Assembly: GCA_910588215.1 (NCBI GenBank) | Contig: CAJUQJ010000015.1 | Location: forward strand, 1-64,000 | Length of the DNA: 64,000 nucleotides | Source: an uncultured Lachnospiraceae bacterium | GTDB taxonomy: Bacteria; Bacillota; Clostridia; Lachnospirales; Lachnospiraceae | Direction: 5' to 3' | Part shown: piece after piece, positions 43,800-54,072 of the stretch | Layout: each line of letters starts with the position of its first letter | Position numbering within the stretch: the stretch's first letter is position 1 | The notes under the pieces: model-generated | Told to the model about the DNA's origin: nothing | The model's database searches: none | Seen by the model: only the letters and a program-made list of their open reading frames with translations | Made by a program: the position numbers and the translations under genes

Positions 43800-44602
43800 G
43801 CAGACACCTCCCGATAAAAAGCAACGGACACCACGCTTCGCGAGCTGTCCTTATGTTAATAAAATCAGCCCAATGCCGTATTACATCTGAAGCAATATCT
43901 TCTGTCTGATCCGGTATATCCTTTTATCTGGTGTTTCCCTGCCCTGATTCCTGATACCTCTACAATCCGGTATCATATAATATGTATGCACCCTGCCTTC
44001 TCCACAATCTGTATCCAAAATCCCTCTTCCACAAAAAAGTAATCCCCACACGCCAAGACAGGGCATAATGCCCTGCCATGGATTTTTATTTTCTCTCCCC
44101 CGGTGTGGGACGGAATATGTAAAGACCGCCCAGCATGGCTGCCTGAATACCCTGCAGCACCCTTTCACGCCACAGCTATCCCCGGACGCCGTCCCGGCTG
44201 CCGTGTTCTCCGGCAGAGGTATCATTATCACCCGGATTTTCAAGGCAGCCTGCCAACGCTGCCCCATGCCGGGAATGCCGCTCATATTTTTCCTTCTTCT
44301 GTTACGATTCCTTGTTTCACCTGCATCAAAGCCCTGCCACTAACTCTTTAACAGGCAAATATTTCTCCGCGAAGCTCTCCCCTCATCATCTTCCAATGTT
44401 CCGGATGTTTTGTGTCCTTACATACTGATATTCAGTCCCAGCAGATAAAAACCGCCGAAACATTTGTTGTCAAGGTTCATAGTCTCCCACGCGACATTTA
44501 TCTTCATAGTAACTTACCTTTCCGCCTTTAGTTACAGGCCTGCCCGGAACCATCTCAAAAACAGATCATTCCGGGCAGATCCGCAACAGCCGGATCTTTT
44601 CT
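43800..44602. other. Gene-poor stretch of the mobile region
   Basis: Open frames on both strands cover 43881-44350 (134 residues minus, 91 plus), but none has a recognisable domain. They overlap each other and contain many Cys, Pro and Arg as expected for GC-rich non-coding DNA, so no gene is called. Two hairpins lie before the XRE stop: ctgcccggaa/ttccgggcag (about 44536-44572) and gatccg/cggatc (about 44579-44597), either of which may end the XRE transcript. The segment may be a remnant of an integrative element. Confidence 0.35.
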
Positions 44603-44944
44603 TTACTTTACCGCTTTCATGGTTTCCGCCATATATTCCAGAACCTGCACCAAAAACACCGCCTGCTTCTCCGTGCTTTCCAGAAAAACCTTATGCGCCC
44701 TTGCAGCACATTCCCCTTTTACAGTCCCATCAGAATTTCTTATGGCAATATCTGCATCCAATACCTCCGTAATTTTCTGGTATGTCTCAAGCCCCGGATT
44801 CCTGTGCCCGTTCTCAATCTTTTTCAGATAGGATTCGCTTATGCCGGCTGCATGTGCCAGTTCCCTCCTGCTCATGCCTTTTGTTTCCCGCAGGCTCCTG
44901 ACTGCAATCCCCAAACCTGTACTTTCACTTCCCATACTTATCAT
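44603..44944 (-). CDS. XRE family transcriptional regulator
   Basis: 113 residues from the ATG at 44944, which has caggagg 6 bases upstream; longer in-frame starts (to 45109) lack an RBS and read as basic non-coding sequence. A helix-turn-helix of Cro/CI type: LGIAVRSLRETKGMSRRELAHAAGISESYLKKIENG, then HRNPGLETYQKITEVL. A short alpha-helical C-terminus (about 75-113, FLESTEKQAVFLVQVLEYM) may dimerise. Such single regulators often control mobile-element genes. It is not clearly linked to the sugar locus. Confidence 0.88.
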   Translation of the reverse strand: MISMGSESTGLGIAVRSLRETKGMSRRELAHAAGISESYLKKIENGHRNPGLETYQKITEVLDADIAIRNSDGTVKGECAARAHKVFLESTEKQAVFLVQVLEYMAETMKAVK

Positions 44945-45256
44945 CCTGTACCTCCTGACTGGTGTATTTATTATAAATTTACATTTATATTTTGAAAAGG
45001 TGACTGTTTGTGTCCGTTTTTTCGGAAGCTTGGTACAATCAGTCCTTTCAACTTTTTCCGCCCTTTTTCGCTTACACAATCTGCCCTTTATCAACATAAT
45101 TTTTTTCATTTTCGCAGCGGTTTCTCTGATTTTGTCGAACGATTTTTAATAGCTACATGAAATTTCTATTTTCTCCAACCACAAAAAAGCTTCTTCCTGA
45201 CAAGGTTCATTACACCCCAACCTGTCGAAAAAGAAGCCTGACTATCTTTTTATAAC
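44945..45256. other. Interval between XRE gene and sugar transporter
   Basis: 312 bases. The left part is the XRE upstream region. The right part holds the transporter's terminator (45183-45237). No additional gene is seen. Confidence 0.5.
45183..45237 (-). terminator. Intrinsic terminator after the first GPH transporter
   Basis: gcttctt and aagaagc (45189-45195 and 45231-45237) enclose gacaaggtt and aacctgtc. On the minus strand the stem is followed by six T (45188-45183). Strong canonical structure. Confidence 0.8.
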
Positions 45257-46684
45257 TTATTCAGTTCCCATTCCATCAATTTTCATTTTTTCTTCCATAT
45301 TTTTAGCGTTTCGAAAGAAAAGCAACAACAACATAATAATAGGATAAGCAATGACCTGAATTCCTATTACACAAAAGGTCATAAAATTCTGCACTTCTGC
45401 GTTCTGTACAGGAATCACAGACGTTGCAGGTGCCTGATATCCCAGTTTAGAAATACCAAAATTGAAAATACATAGTGCCACGCCGGAAGCCATCGTTACA
45501 ATACAATTAAACACAGATGAAGAAAAACCATCACACCGTATGCCGCTGCTTCTCTCCACATCATCCAACGCATCCCCTAAAAGGCTTGACATCATAAAAC
45601 CAGACGGTATCAGGCCGATTGTGCGGATTAACTGCCCTGCCAGAACCAGTACCAAATTTCTTGAATCTATCAGGCAGATCAACACACCCACAACAGAAAG
45701 TGCAAATCCACCCAGCATGGCATTCCGTTTCCCAAATTTCCTACAGACTGGTGTGCACAAAAGGATTCCTATTCCCAATGGAGCCTGCCCTAATGCATAA
45801 AACAGGGCTTGTGTGTAGCCATCATTATAACTCCCGAGAACCCAGTTGCAGTAATAAAAAGTTCCTGCGCTGAACAAGGCATTCACTATCTGTATGATGA
45901 TTACATAAACCATAAGCACATTCCAGCTCCTGCTTTTTATACAGCACCTAAACTGCTGCTTTATTGACAGCGTCTCTTTTCCTTCACTTCCCCTTCCTTC
46001 TTCTGTCACCCGTTCTCTTGTAAAAAAATATTCAACCAGAATCAAGGGGAATGCTGCCCCTGCCACAGCCAGCATAACAGCAATCCAAAGACTGCGATCC
46101 ACACCAATCACCGGAACAACAATACACGGGAACAAAATAGCAATCAGCATTCCCGCCATCATATTTGGTGTATTGGCTATTAATGACAATTTACTGCGCT
46201 GTACTTCGTCGTGGGTGGCAAGCGGAACCATAAGCGTGTGGGCTGTGCTGTACATGGTATAGGCTACTGCATAAAACATGGTATAGCTTAAAAAGATCCA
46301 TGTTGCTGTCAATAATTCATTTCCCTGAGGCACTACAAACAATAAAACCATACTGATGACAAGGATGGGCGCCGATACCAGAATCCATGGACGTGCCTTC
46401 CCCTGCCTTGAACTGGTACGGTCTACCACACGCCCCATATAAATAAAAGTCAGTACATCCAAAATCTTGGCCACAATCGGAAACGCACTGATGAAAATTC
46501 CTCCCCAGATACTACTGATATCCAGAACATCCGTGTAATAAACATTCAGGTAATTAGATAAAATGGCGTTCATCAAAATAACGCTGACCGGTCCTAAAAA
46601 GTGTCCCAGATATTTTTCTTTCCCCTCGATCCTGTCTGAACGAATCCGACTGTCAAATACTTTTCCTGCTAAAAAATCTTTCAT
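45257..46684 (-). CDS. GPH family sugar/cation symporter (MFS)
   Basis: 475 residues from the ATG at 46684 (gggggtg upstream); a GTG three codons earlier is possible. About 12 transmembrane helices. Conserved GPH signatures include FIYMGRVVDRTSSRQGKARPWILVS (the D-[RK]-[ST]..G+ARP loop) and GDALDDVERSSGIRCDG. GPH transporters import glycosides, pentosides and hexuronides with Na+ or H+. It is divergent from a TetR-type regulator at 46842. Substrate unknown; from the neighbours, plant oligosaccharides are plausible. Confidence 0.9.
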   Translation of the reverse strand: MKDFLAGKVFDSRIRSDRIEGKEKYLGHFLGPVSVILMNAILSNYLNVYYTDVLDISSIWGGIFISAFPIVAKILDVLTFIYMGRVVDRTSSRQGKARPWILVSAPILVISMVLLFVVPQGNELLTATWIFLSYTMFYAVAYTMYSTAHTLMVPLATHDEVQRSKLSLIANTPNMMAGMLIAILFPCIVVPVIGVDRSLWIAVMLAVAGAAFPLILVEYFFTRERVTEEGRGSEGKETLSIKQQFRCCIKSRSWNVLMVYVIIIQIVNALFSAGTFYYCNWVLGSYNDGYTQALFYALGQAPLGIGILLCTPVCRKFGKRNAMLGGFALSVVGVLICLIDSRNLVLVLAGQLIRTIGLIPSGFMMSSLLGDALDDVERSSGIRCDGFSSSVFNCIVTMASGVALCIFNFGISKLGYQAPATSVIPVQNAEVQNFMTFCVIGIQVIAYPIIMLLLLFFRNAKNMEEKMKIDGMGTE

Positions 46685-46841
46685 CCTCTGCACCCCCGTC
46701 TGAGAGTAATTTTATTAATTCAACACTTGTTTTGTTTATTAATTATTATTATAATAATTACAATATCAATTTCAACCATCAATATTCAGATATGCGTTGC
46801 GTTAATAAAGTTACATTTTTTCAAACGAGGAGTTTTAATAT

Positions 46842-47408
46842 ATGAATACAAAAAGCAATCAGAGATATCAGGAAACCGATAAAAAAATACAGCAGGTCTT
46901 TTTGCAACTACTCCAAGAAAAAGACCTGTCCCACACTACTGTGCAGGATATCTGCAAAGGATGCGGCATTAACCGTTCTACCTTTTATGCCCATTACACA
47001 GATGTCTATGACTTGCTTTCTAAAATGGAACATTCTGTCGGCATGGATATTTTTGAATCATTTCAGGGTTCTGATGCCAGTCCTGAGCATTTTTTGTCTC
47101 CCTCCATCTTTACAAATATCATACAGCATATCGGAAACCATCAGGCCTTTTACCGCGCCTATCTGGAAAGTTGGGAACAAACTTCCATACCACAAAGGTT
47201 TAATGATCTCTTTCAAACTGTCTTTAAACCCTTTGCCATAAAACTCAATATTACTTCGGAAGCACATGCAAGATATTATTTTACCTTTTTTCAGACTGGT
47301 TTTCTTTTTGTGATCAAACAATGGCTTGATACTGGCTGCAAGGAAACTCCTGAAGAATTGGCACAGATTTTGTGGGACAGCATCCCTCATATCTTGTTGA
47401 AAGACTGA
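46842..47408 (+). CDS. TetR/AcrR family transcriptional regulator
   Basis: 188 residues; RBS acgagga. The N-terminal HTH (about 12-58) reads TTVQDICKGCGINRSTFYAHYTDVYDLLSKM, the TetR pattern with the FYAHY recognition helix. The C-terminal ligand-binding half (about 80-188) matches the TetR_C-type FKPFAIKLN...YYFTFFQTGFLFVIKQWL. Divergent from the GPH transporter (157 bp), so it probably represses or controls that promoter region. Effector unknown. Confidence 0.9.
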   Translation: MNTKSNQRYQETDKKIQQVFLQLLQEKDLSHTTVQDICKGCGINRSTFYAHYTDVYDLLSKMEHSVGMDIFESFQGSDASPEHFLSPSIFTNIIQHIGNHQAFYRAYLESWEQTSIPQRFNDLFQTVFKPFAIKLNITSEAHARYYFTFFQTGFLFVIKQWLDTGCKETPEELAQILWDSIPHILLKD

Positions 47409-47485
47409 CTGTCAGTTATTACCTTACTGATTAAGCACCACACGCAGCGCCTCCATTTTTTCCTCCTCCAGCCCCATAAAACCAA

Positions 47486-50188
47486 TCATGCTTCGGATTG
47501 GAGAATATTGGAGCATTGCTTGCCTTCCTCATAAATTTTCACTATCCCGGTTATCCCGGTAGGTGCAAGTACCTTATTCTGCATCAACTTCTCCGCCATT
47601 GTCCGGTTCTTCGCAGCAGCCCGTTCCCGTTCCAGCGTAGTGGAGACTTCTATTGCAATCACATTATCTCCTTCTTTAACCAGCTCTGAAATATCAAACC
47701 GGTATGTGGGCACCACCTGTACCCCGGCACTTACTCCATTTACGAAAACCTCTACGCCTTCATAAGCGTCACTGATTGTCAAAACTGTCCTTGCTGCACC
47801 TTTTAAATGGATTTTGTTTTCATAACGCACCCATCCGGAAAACTTCGGCATATCTTCTGCCAGACGGTCTGGAAGTTGAACCATTTTTCCCTGCCCAAAA
47901 TTCGGATACGCAACACTTTCACAAACGCTACGCTTCCATGCACCGGCAAAGACAGCTTCCCTGCCTGTTTTTTCAGTGACATCCAGCGACTCTCTAATCA
48001 TCCTGTCCCCTGCTTTGTCGAAGACCAGAATCATGCTTTGAAAGGGTTCTAACTCTACTGCCACATGACTTTTTCCGTCAGTTTCCGTTTTTTCCACCTC
48101 TTCCAGCACATTATCCCATGCATTGTATGCATACACTTCCCCCATCTGCGGCAATTCAATAATTCCTTTATATTTTCCCGTTCCCTCATTAATAAAATAA
48201 TATATATCTGTTTCTTTCCTGTAATGCAGATAACGAATGCGGTTATCGAAGGGCGCAAGCATTATCTCTGACACGTTCTCTTTCCTTAAAACATTTGTCA
48301 GTTGTTCCAGCGGGACTGTCAAACATCTGTCTTTTATGGAATCAATATTCCCTTTCCCCTCATAAAACCCTTTAGGCAGCCCCTCCACAAATATAACAGG
48401 GATTCCAAGCTGCAACAGCTTCTCAATATCAGGAACAAGCGATTTCGAAATAAACTGTGCATAAGGAATCACCAATGCCTTGTAAACCTGTGTGTTCACC
48501 CGGAATTCTGTTTCCAGACTGGTATGATAATAATCCATATCTCGGAACACATCTGTAGGAAGTATATCAAAATTTATCTGCGCATCCAGCAGTTTCCGCG
48601 CCGGTTTCTGCATCAACATAGCTTCACCTGTCCATTCCGCTTCACCATGATACAACATTGCCACCGGAGCCACATGGCTTCCACCGCTGATCAGTTCACA
48701 GACACGGTTCATATAGCCCATCAGACTCCCGAAATGTTTATATTGGGGATTATGCCCATGTGCATAGAAATGAGGCGGACAATCCGGATCCGGAAAATCC
48801 TTTGCACTGAAAGCATGGGGAACAAAGCGGTTCACACCATTCACCATAAAGTGGTCGGCAAGATACCGTTCCAGCCTAAGACCTTCTGCCCAGCCATAAT
48901 TGCCAAAAATTTCACACATGGTACGCCCATGCTTTTTCTCATCAATTGCCGCCAGTGACGGTCCAAGTCTTCCAAGAATATAGTGATAAAACTCCCCGTC
49001 ACGCTCCTGAAAGCGCATGAACTTATCAGGCCCGTCTTCACCCTGAGGCATGACCTGCCCGCCGATATCGTCAACCCCTGCCATATCCTGTCCGGCAAGA
49101 CCACGGAAATAATGTCCCAAAGAACTTCCTGTCCTTGCATGGGCATTATTATCTTCCACCACATGCCCGATGTATTCCACGCCATGACTCCTGCACCAAT
49201 CCCCCATCTGTTCAGAAAAAGCATTCTTTACAGCTCTTGTCACAGCGTCCATGTAAGCATAACGCACACGGGCAGTCTGTATAGGGTCTAAGTCGGAATC
49301 CCATAAATACGGCATGCAGTTTTTCCATTCTGCACCTAATGATTTTTCCAATTCCGGCACTAATATGTGTGACCAGGGCAGATCCTGATCTGCCCCCAGC
49401 TTTTCTCTGGAATACAGCTTACCGTTCCCAAGCTCCGGTTCATCAGAAAAGAAACCGGCAATTGTCCTGCCAAATTCTTCTTTATAGTGTTCATAATGAG
49501 GTTCGTATACGGAATCCAAAAGAATACGACAGGAATCCGGATCCATCATATTAATGTAAGTACGGTGTGCGCCACAGTTTCTTGATAACTTACACAAGCC
49601 TATTTTCCATTCCCCCTCCGGGACATTCCAGACCAGCCTGCCATTTTGTACCATAGATGTTAAATCTATCGATGATGTCTGACCGTTTTTTTCTACTTTC
49701 ACCGCTGTTACACTTAAAATGGTATCCGATGAGAACACTCTTGGCTTCTTCCCTGCGCCACCGCCCAGCTCAAACAGGGAAAATTTACTGTTTTTCTTTT
49801 GCAGGAACTTATCCACATTCACAGACACCTTCCTGCCACCTTTTACAGTCCTGCTCTCATAACAAATCCCCTGCCGGCACAGTTCCTCCGGCGCATTCTC
49901 CAAAGCGCCATTAGCATATCCTGTTGGGAAATGGCTGTCATCCAGAATCCATACTTTCATATCACGCTTCTTAGCCTCTTCCAGAATGACATCCATATCT
50001 TTCCACCATTTGTCCCCGCAAAAATCAGGATGAGGACGACTCTCCACGCATACTGCCCCAATCCCGCAGTCGTGGATCACTCCCATGTATTCTCGCAGTA
50101 CTTGTTCCTCTTCCCCATGCTGCCAGAAAAATGGCATAATATAATTTCCACACTTTCCATCCAGTAAGTTTTTAATTGATGTGTTCAT
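47486..50188 (-). CDS. Glycoside hydrolase, GH106-like
   Basis: 900 residues from the ATG at 50188 (aaggagcaggg upstream); an in-frame start at 50230 would overlap the upstream gene. The N-terminal barrel begins MPFFWQHGEEEQVLREYM and WKDMDVILEEAKKRDMKVWIL, a pattern of the GH106 (alpha-L-rhamnosidase) type. EYIGHVVEDNNAHA and ERYLADHFMVNGVNRFVPHA follow. The C-terminal part (about 740-880) is a jelly-roll carbohydrate-binding-like domain (FVNGVSAGVQVVPTYRFDI). No signal peptide, so cytoplasmic. Substrate not proven; rhamnose-containing oligosaccharides are a guess. Confidence 0.75.
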   Translation of the reverse strand: MNTSIKNLLDGKCGNYIMPFFWQHGEEEQVLREYMGVIHDCGIGAVCVESRPHPDFCGDKWWKDMDVILEEAKKRDMKVWILDDSHFPTGYANGALENAPEELCRQGICYESRTVKGGRKVSVNVDKFLQKKNSKFSLFELGGGAGKKPRVFSSDTILSVTAVKVEKNGQTSSIDLTSMVQNGRLVWNVPEGEWKIGLCKLSRNCGAHRTYINMMDPDSCRILLDSVYEPHYEHYKEEFGRTIAGFFSDEPELGNGKLYSREKLGADQDLPWSHILVPELEKSLGAEWKNCMPYLWDSDLDPIQTARVRYAYMDAVTRAVKNAFSEQMGDWCRSHGVEYIGHVVEDNNAHARTGSSLGHYFRGLAGQDMAGVDDIGGQVMPQGEDGPDKFMRFQERDGEFYHYILGRLGPSLAAIDEKKHGRTMCEIFGNYGWAEGLRLERYLADHFMVNGVNRFVPHAFSAKDFPDPDCPPHFYAHGHNPQYKHFGSLMGYMNRVCELISGGSHVAPVAMLYHGEAEWTGEAMLMQKPARKLLDAQINFDILPTDVFRDMDYYHTSLETEFRVNTQVYKALVIPYAQFISKSLVPDIEKLLQLGIPVIFVEGLPKGFYEGKGNIDSIKDRCLTVPLEQLTNVLRKENVSEIMLAPFDNRIRYLHYRKETDIYYFINEGTGKYKGIIELPQMGEVYAYNAWDNVLEEVEKTETDGKSHVAVELEPFQSMILVFDKAGDRMIRESLDVTEKTGREAVFAGAWKRSVCESVAYPNFGQGKMVQLPDRLAEDMPKFSGWVRYENKIHLKGAARTVLTISDAYEGVEVFVNGVSAGVQVVPTYRFDISELVKEGDNVIAIEVSTTLERERAAAKNRTMAEKLMQNKVLAPTGITGIVKIYEEGKQCSNILQSEA

Positions 50189-50201
50189 TCTTCCCTGCTC
50201 C

Positions 50202-51284
50202 TTATTTAAAATCTTCCAGTCTCCACTCATCTCTCCAACGAATCACAGGTTTTTCTCCCTGCCATTCAATGGGTAGCCAGACATAAGCGGACTTACCGGT
50301 ATTCTCCCTGTGCTTCTGTTTCTTTCCTGGAAGCGGCCCTGCCTTCTTCGGCTCATAATCCGGCTTGTAATCCTTAAAATGTCGCTTCATCCCTTCAATC
50401 ACCTGTGCAGACATTTTCACTGCCATCTTCCCCGGCATCCATCTGTCTGCACACGCAATATACAAATCCTTCCCCGGAACCTTAAGAACGCAGGTAATCT
50501 GAGAACTGAATGATGTATTGCTATCATCTCCAATATGGGGATTACCCAAATCCTTATATTCTCCATGATACTCATCAAACACACACACCTGACTGGGGTT
50601 CGGATAATACCCGCTTGTTCCAGAAGTAAAAAGATACTTCCTGCCATTCCGTTCAAAATAAGTCGGTGCTTCCCTTGTGTAAGGAGGAAGGAGATTCGTA
50701 TAGTGTTCCGAATATTCCCCGCTCACTTCTGTATAAGTATCGCTGAGCGTTGCCGTCACCAACTCGAAATGTGGCCGCTCAAAAAAATAGTACGCTTTCT
50801 TCGTTTCTTTATCCACGTGCAGGGCAAAATCTCCGGTATCCATATCAAGCGGTTTGTATACCTTATGAACGAATTCATAAGGTCCGAGAAAATCATCTGC
50901 CTGCATAACCGACATGAACTGGCTGACTTCATCTGCCATAATTTTCAGCCATGCCACATATTTTTTTGTCTTCTCACAATAGATAATATGCGGACGGTCC
51001 ATGCAGTAAGTAGGATGCAGCGGGCTTTGCAGATCGTCTGGCTGAGGCGGGATAATCAGTTCCTTATCCTCCCAGTTATATAAATCTTTCGAGGTATAGC
51101 ACCGGACGCCCCAGTGCCATACGGTATTGAACAGACCGCCTTTTGTCTTTTCCTTATTCTCGCCATACCAGTAATAGGTTCTATCTTTTTCGTTGTAAAA
51201 CACGGAAAAACCATGTGCCTGAATGGGTCTCCCATTCGTATCTTTCCATACCCGCCCCGGTTTAAAACTGTTATACATTGTCAT
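50202..51284 (-). CDS. GH43-like five-bladed beta-propeller glycosidase
   Basis: 360 residues; RBS ggaggagag. The sequence is rich in beta-propeller blades (FSVFYNEKDRTYYWYGENKE; ITCVLKVPGKDLYIACADRW). The GH43-like start QAHGFSVFYNE matches propeller glycosidases of the GH43 clan, and DRPHIIYCEKTKKYVAWLKIM is a blade core. Catalytic Asp/Glu are not assigned with confidence. A basic tail (about 320-345) precedes the WLPIEWQGEKPVIRW close. It is 13 bp upstream of the GH106-like gene and 57 bp downstream of the GH2 gene, in one likely operon. No signal peptide. Confidence 0.75.
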   Translation of the reverse strand: MTMYNSFKPGRVWKDTNGRPIQAHGFSVFYNEKDRTYYWYGENKEKTKGGLFNTVWHWGVRCYTSKDLYNWEDKELIIPPQPDDLQSPLHPTYCMDRPHIIYCEKTKKYVAWLKIMADEVSQFMSVMQADDFLGPYEFVHKVYKPLDMDTGDFALHVDKETKKAYYFFERPHFELVTATLSDTYTEVSGEYSEHYTNLLPPYTREAPTYFERNGRKYLFTSGTSGYYPNPSQVCVFDEYHGEYKDLGNPHIGDDSNTSFSSQITCVLKVPGKDLYIACADRWMPGKMAVKMSAQVIEGMKRHFKDYKPDYEPKKAGPLPGKKQKHRENTGKSAYVWLPIEWQGEKPVIRWRDEWRLEDFK

Positions 51285-51340
51285 CTCTCCTCCAATTTTA
51301 ATCTACATATGCCTATTCATCATCTTGTGCAAAAAGCGGA

Positions 51341-53746
51341 TTACTCATTTACCTCAATTTCAACGCTCTTTTTACCAATTCCGTTTCCTGCTGCAGTCAC
51401 TTTCATCGTTCCAGCTTCCTTTGCCCGGACAACTGCTAATGCCCTGCCATAATAAGTAGTATAGGTACCGCTATCGAATCTTTCCGTGGGATTCGGTTTT
51501 GCACTTCCAAACCCGAGCAGTTCCCCGTTTTCTATCGTTACAGCCAATGCTTTATCCGCATTGGATTCCACAATACCGTTCTCACCGACTATGGCGATAT
51601 CCACGTAAACAATCTCTCCTGCCGCTACCTTTGTATCTTCCGGTTTCACCGAAAGCTTCTCCGCCCCTGTCGCAGATTTCAGTTCACTCCTGCCAATTTC
51701 CTGATCATAATTATCATAAGCAACCGCAGTCAATGTTCCTTCCTGATAGCGTGTCTTAAACATCGCCTTATAGTCTTTTATCTTCTTTTTACCAACACCA
51801 ATGCCGTTAATATACAATTTCACATAAGCCGCATCTGCATAGACTTCCACTTCTGCCTTATTTCCATCACAGTTCTTCCATGCCCAGCTTGCAAATGCAT
51901 TGGTGCCTCTCCATACTGCCTTAGATACCCGTTTCCCCGGATGATTGACGGGGCGCACACCAATATACGGTTTCTCTTCCAGTCCCCAGACAGTAGACGC
52001 GTATTTCGCCTGTGCACCCACAGTTCCGATAATATCGATTGCTCCTACATCAGCCAGCATCCACGGGTAGGGAACATCCTGCATCGTTACGCCCTCGTAG
52101 TTCCATGAGCCTATGGCAGCCTCACCGATATAATCCCATCCTGCCCACATAAAATCACCAATCAGATAGGGATATTTCTTCACCATCGCCCAGTTCTTTG
52201 CGATATCCTGCGGGAATGTCTCAGAACCTACGATAATGCGGTTCGGATGTTTCTCCCCTTCCAGCGGATATCTGCCTGACGCATAATTGTATCCGGCAAT
52301 ATCCAGTTCATCTAACACCGGAGAGACTATCCTGTCAGCTTTATCCGAGTTCGCCTGCTTATTCATCCCGGTTCCGATCATGGAAACCATCAGATTAAAA
52401 AACAGACTTCCGGATGCTTCTTCCTTTTTCTTTTTCTGCTTTCTGGCTTTCTTTTCTTCTCCTGCCCTTCCGCCTTCTTCTTTGTAGATTCCTTTTCCCT
52501 TGCTTGCCATATACATAATCATCAGATTCATGCCGCCCGTTACTGCACGGTTTTTATCAAGCCCATGGATAAAATTTATCATTTCCTTAGCCTTCGCCAC
52601 ACCTTCCGGTTTGTAAGGTTCGGAAACTTCATTGCCGATGGAATACATGATCACACTGGGATGATTGAAATCCTGCTCCACCATTGCTTCGATATCCTTC
52701 AAATACCATTCAGGGAAGTCCGTTGCATAATCATATTTATTCTTGTGGTAATACCACATGTCAAAGGTCTCATCCATGACATACATCCCATATTTATCAC
52801 AGGCATCCAGAAGCTCCCTGCCTGCCGGATGATGGGACATACGGATGGCATTATACCCGTTCTCCTTAAGGATACGGATCCGCCTCTCCTCCGACTTAGC
52901 ATAAGTACAGGCCCCAAGCACACCGTTGTCATGATGGATACATGCACCCCGAAGAAGAGTTTCCTTTCCGTTGACAAACAGCCCGTTTCTGTTCCACTCC
53001 ACTTTACGGACTCCAAAACTGCCTTCCGCCTCGTCCACGACTTCATTATTTTCTTTCAGCACAACATGATACTTATAAAGATCAGGTTCGTCCTCCGACC
53101 ACAGTTTTGCATCCGGGATATCCAGCACGATGTTCCCACCTTCTCCGCTGGCAATCACCTTTTTCCCATCTGGGCTGTCCAGAATTTCTACATATACTTC
53201 CACATCATCCACATTTCTTTCTGCCTGAATCTGCGTTTCCACCTGAATCTGCGCTGGTTGATAAGACAGTGTGCTGATATGAACACCTTCCCACGCAATA
53301 TGTGTCTTCTCGCCAACGATCAGGCTTACAGGACGGTAAATGCCACCACCTGAATACCACCTTGAATTAGGCAGTTTGGAATTGTCAGCCACTACCTTGA
53401 TTGTATTTTCCTCTCCGTATTTGAGGAAACCATCTCCGCATACTGTGAACGGAACGTAACCGTACGGTCTGCCTCCGGCTTCCCGCTCATTCAAGTATAC
53501 TTTTGCGTTCTTATAGACACCGCCAAATTCAAACAACACATGTTTCCCTTCCCATTCTGCCGGGACATAAAAAGTTTTTTCGTATATATATACTCCGCCG
53601 GGAAAATACGCGTTGGCATGAGTACCCGGACTTTCCGGATCCCTTGTATCATGAATCATAGCATCATGGGGGAGTGTCACCGGTATTACTTTATCACTGC
53701 CCTCTTTATGATAATTCCAACCTTGGTTAAAATCCTGTCTCTTCAT
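51341..53746 (-). CDS. GH2 family glycoside hydrolase (beta-galactosidase-like)
   Basis: 801 residues from the ATG at 53746, which has ggagg 7 bases upstream; a TTG two codons earlier is also possible. GH2 order: sugar-binding domain (1-180, DWG-like FNQGWNYHKEGSDKVIPV), Ig-like domain (about 180-270), TIM barrel, then a C-terminal Ig-like domain. The acid/base Glu is in VIMYSIGNEVSEP and the nucleophile Glu in RIIVGSETFPQD. NGVNRH-like LRGACIHHDNG contains the conserved His residues. An unusual Lys-rich insertion (KGIYKEEGGRAGEEKKARKQ, about 420-445) interrupts the barrel. Cytoplasmic; substrate uncertain. Confidence 0.88.
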   Translation of the reverse strand: MKRQDFNQGWNYHKEGSDKVIPVTLPHDAMIHDTRDPESPGTHANAYFPGGVYIYEKTFYVPAEWEGKHVLFEFGGVYKNAKVYLNEREAGGRPYGYVPFTVCGDGFLKYGEENTIKVVADNSKLPNSRWYSGGGIYRPVSLIVGEKTHIAWEGVHISTLSYQPAQIQVETQIQAERNVDDVEVYVEILDSPDGKKVIASGEGGNIVLDIPDAKLWSEDEPDLYKYHVVLKENNEVVDEAEGSFGVRKVEWNRNGLFVNGKETLLRGACIHHDNGVLGACTYAKSEERRIRILKENGYNAIRMSHHPAGRELLDACDKYGMYVMDETFDMWYYHKNKYDYATDFPEWYLKDIEAMVEQDFNHPSVIMYSIGNEVSEPYKPEGVAKAKEMINFIHGLDKNRAVTGGMNLMIMYMASKGKGIYKEEGGRAGEEKKARKQKKKKEEASGSLFFNLMVSMIGTGMNKQANSDKADRIVSPVLDELDIAGYNYASGRYPLEGEKHPNRIIVGSETFPQDIAKNWAMVKKYPYLIGDFMWAGWDYIGEAAIGSWNYEGVTMQDVPYPWMLADVGAIDIIGTVGAQAKYASTVWGLEEKPYIGVRPVNHPGKRVSKAVWRGTNAFASWAWKNCDGNKAEVEVYADAAYVKLYINGIGVGKKKIKDYKAMFKTRYQEGTLTAVAYDNYDQEIGRSELKSATGAEKLSVKPEDTKVAAGEIVYVDIAIVGENGIVESNADKALAVTIENGELLGFGSAKPNPTERFDSGTYTTYYGRALAVVRAKEAGTMKVTAAGNGIGKKSVEIEVNE

Positions 53747-54072
53747 TTTCAAACCTCCAATTTCTGTAAAGTTATTTGCTTTATCTTTTTGCTGCCGCCT
53801 TTCACGATGGCAGTCTTATTTTTCCTTGTTTATATACTAACATGAATAATAAAAAATCTTTTATCACGATTCCGCCATTTTTTCAGATTTTTCGCTTTCC
53901 TTTCTGATGTTCTGTTTCTCCTCATTTTTCTACCGAATGTTTCGCTTTTGCGGTGATTATAGTATAATATGCATAAACATAATGCATCACCCGCATTATT
54001 TTAATATGTGTTGGATTAATGACCAGTAAAGTGACATAGAAAAGTACAAACAGAAAAAGGAGAAGTTTATTT
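53747..54072. promoter_or_regulatory. Divergent promoter region between GH2 operon and AraC operon
   Basis: 326 bases without a gene. On the plus strand a -10 tataat (53963-53968) with a weak -35 precedes the small gene at 54073. Two atgcat palindromes (53969-53974 and 53982-53987, 13 bp apart) sit at the start region and could be regulator half-sites. The minus-strand GH2 operon must start here too, but no strong promoter was recognised. Confidence 0.4.

Noticed and set aside
43881..44343. Overlapping open frames on both strands in the gene-poor region
   Set aside because: They overlap each other on opposite strands and have no recognised motif. Cys/Pro/Arg-rich composition fits random open frames.
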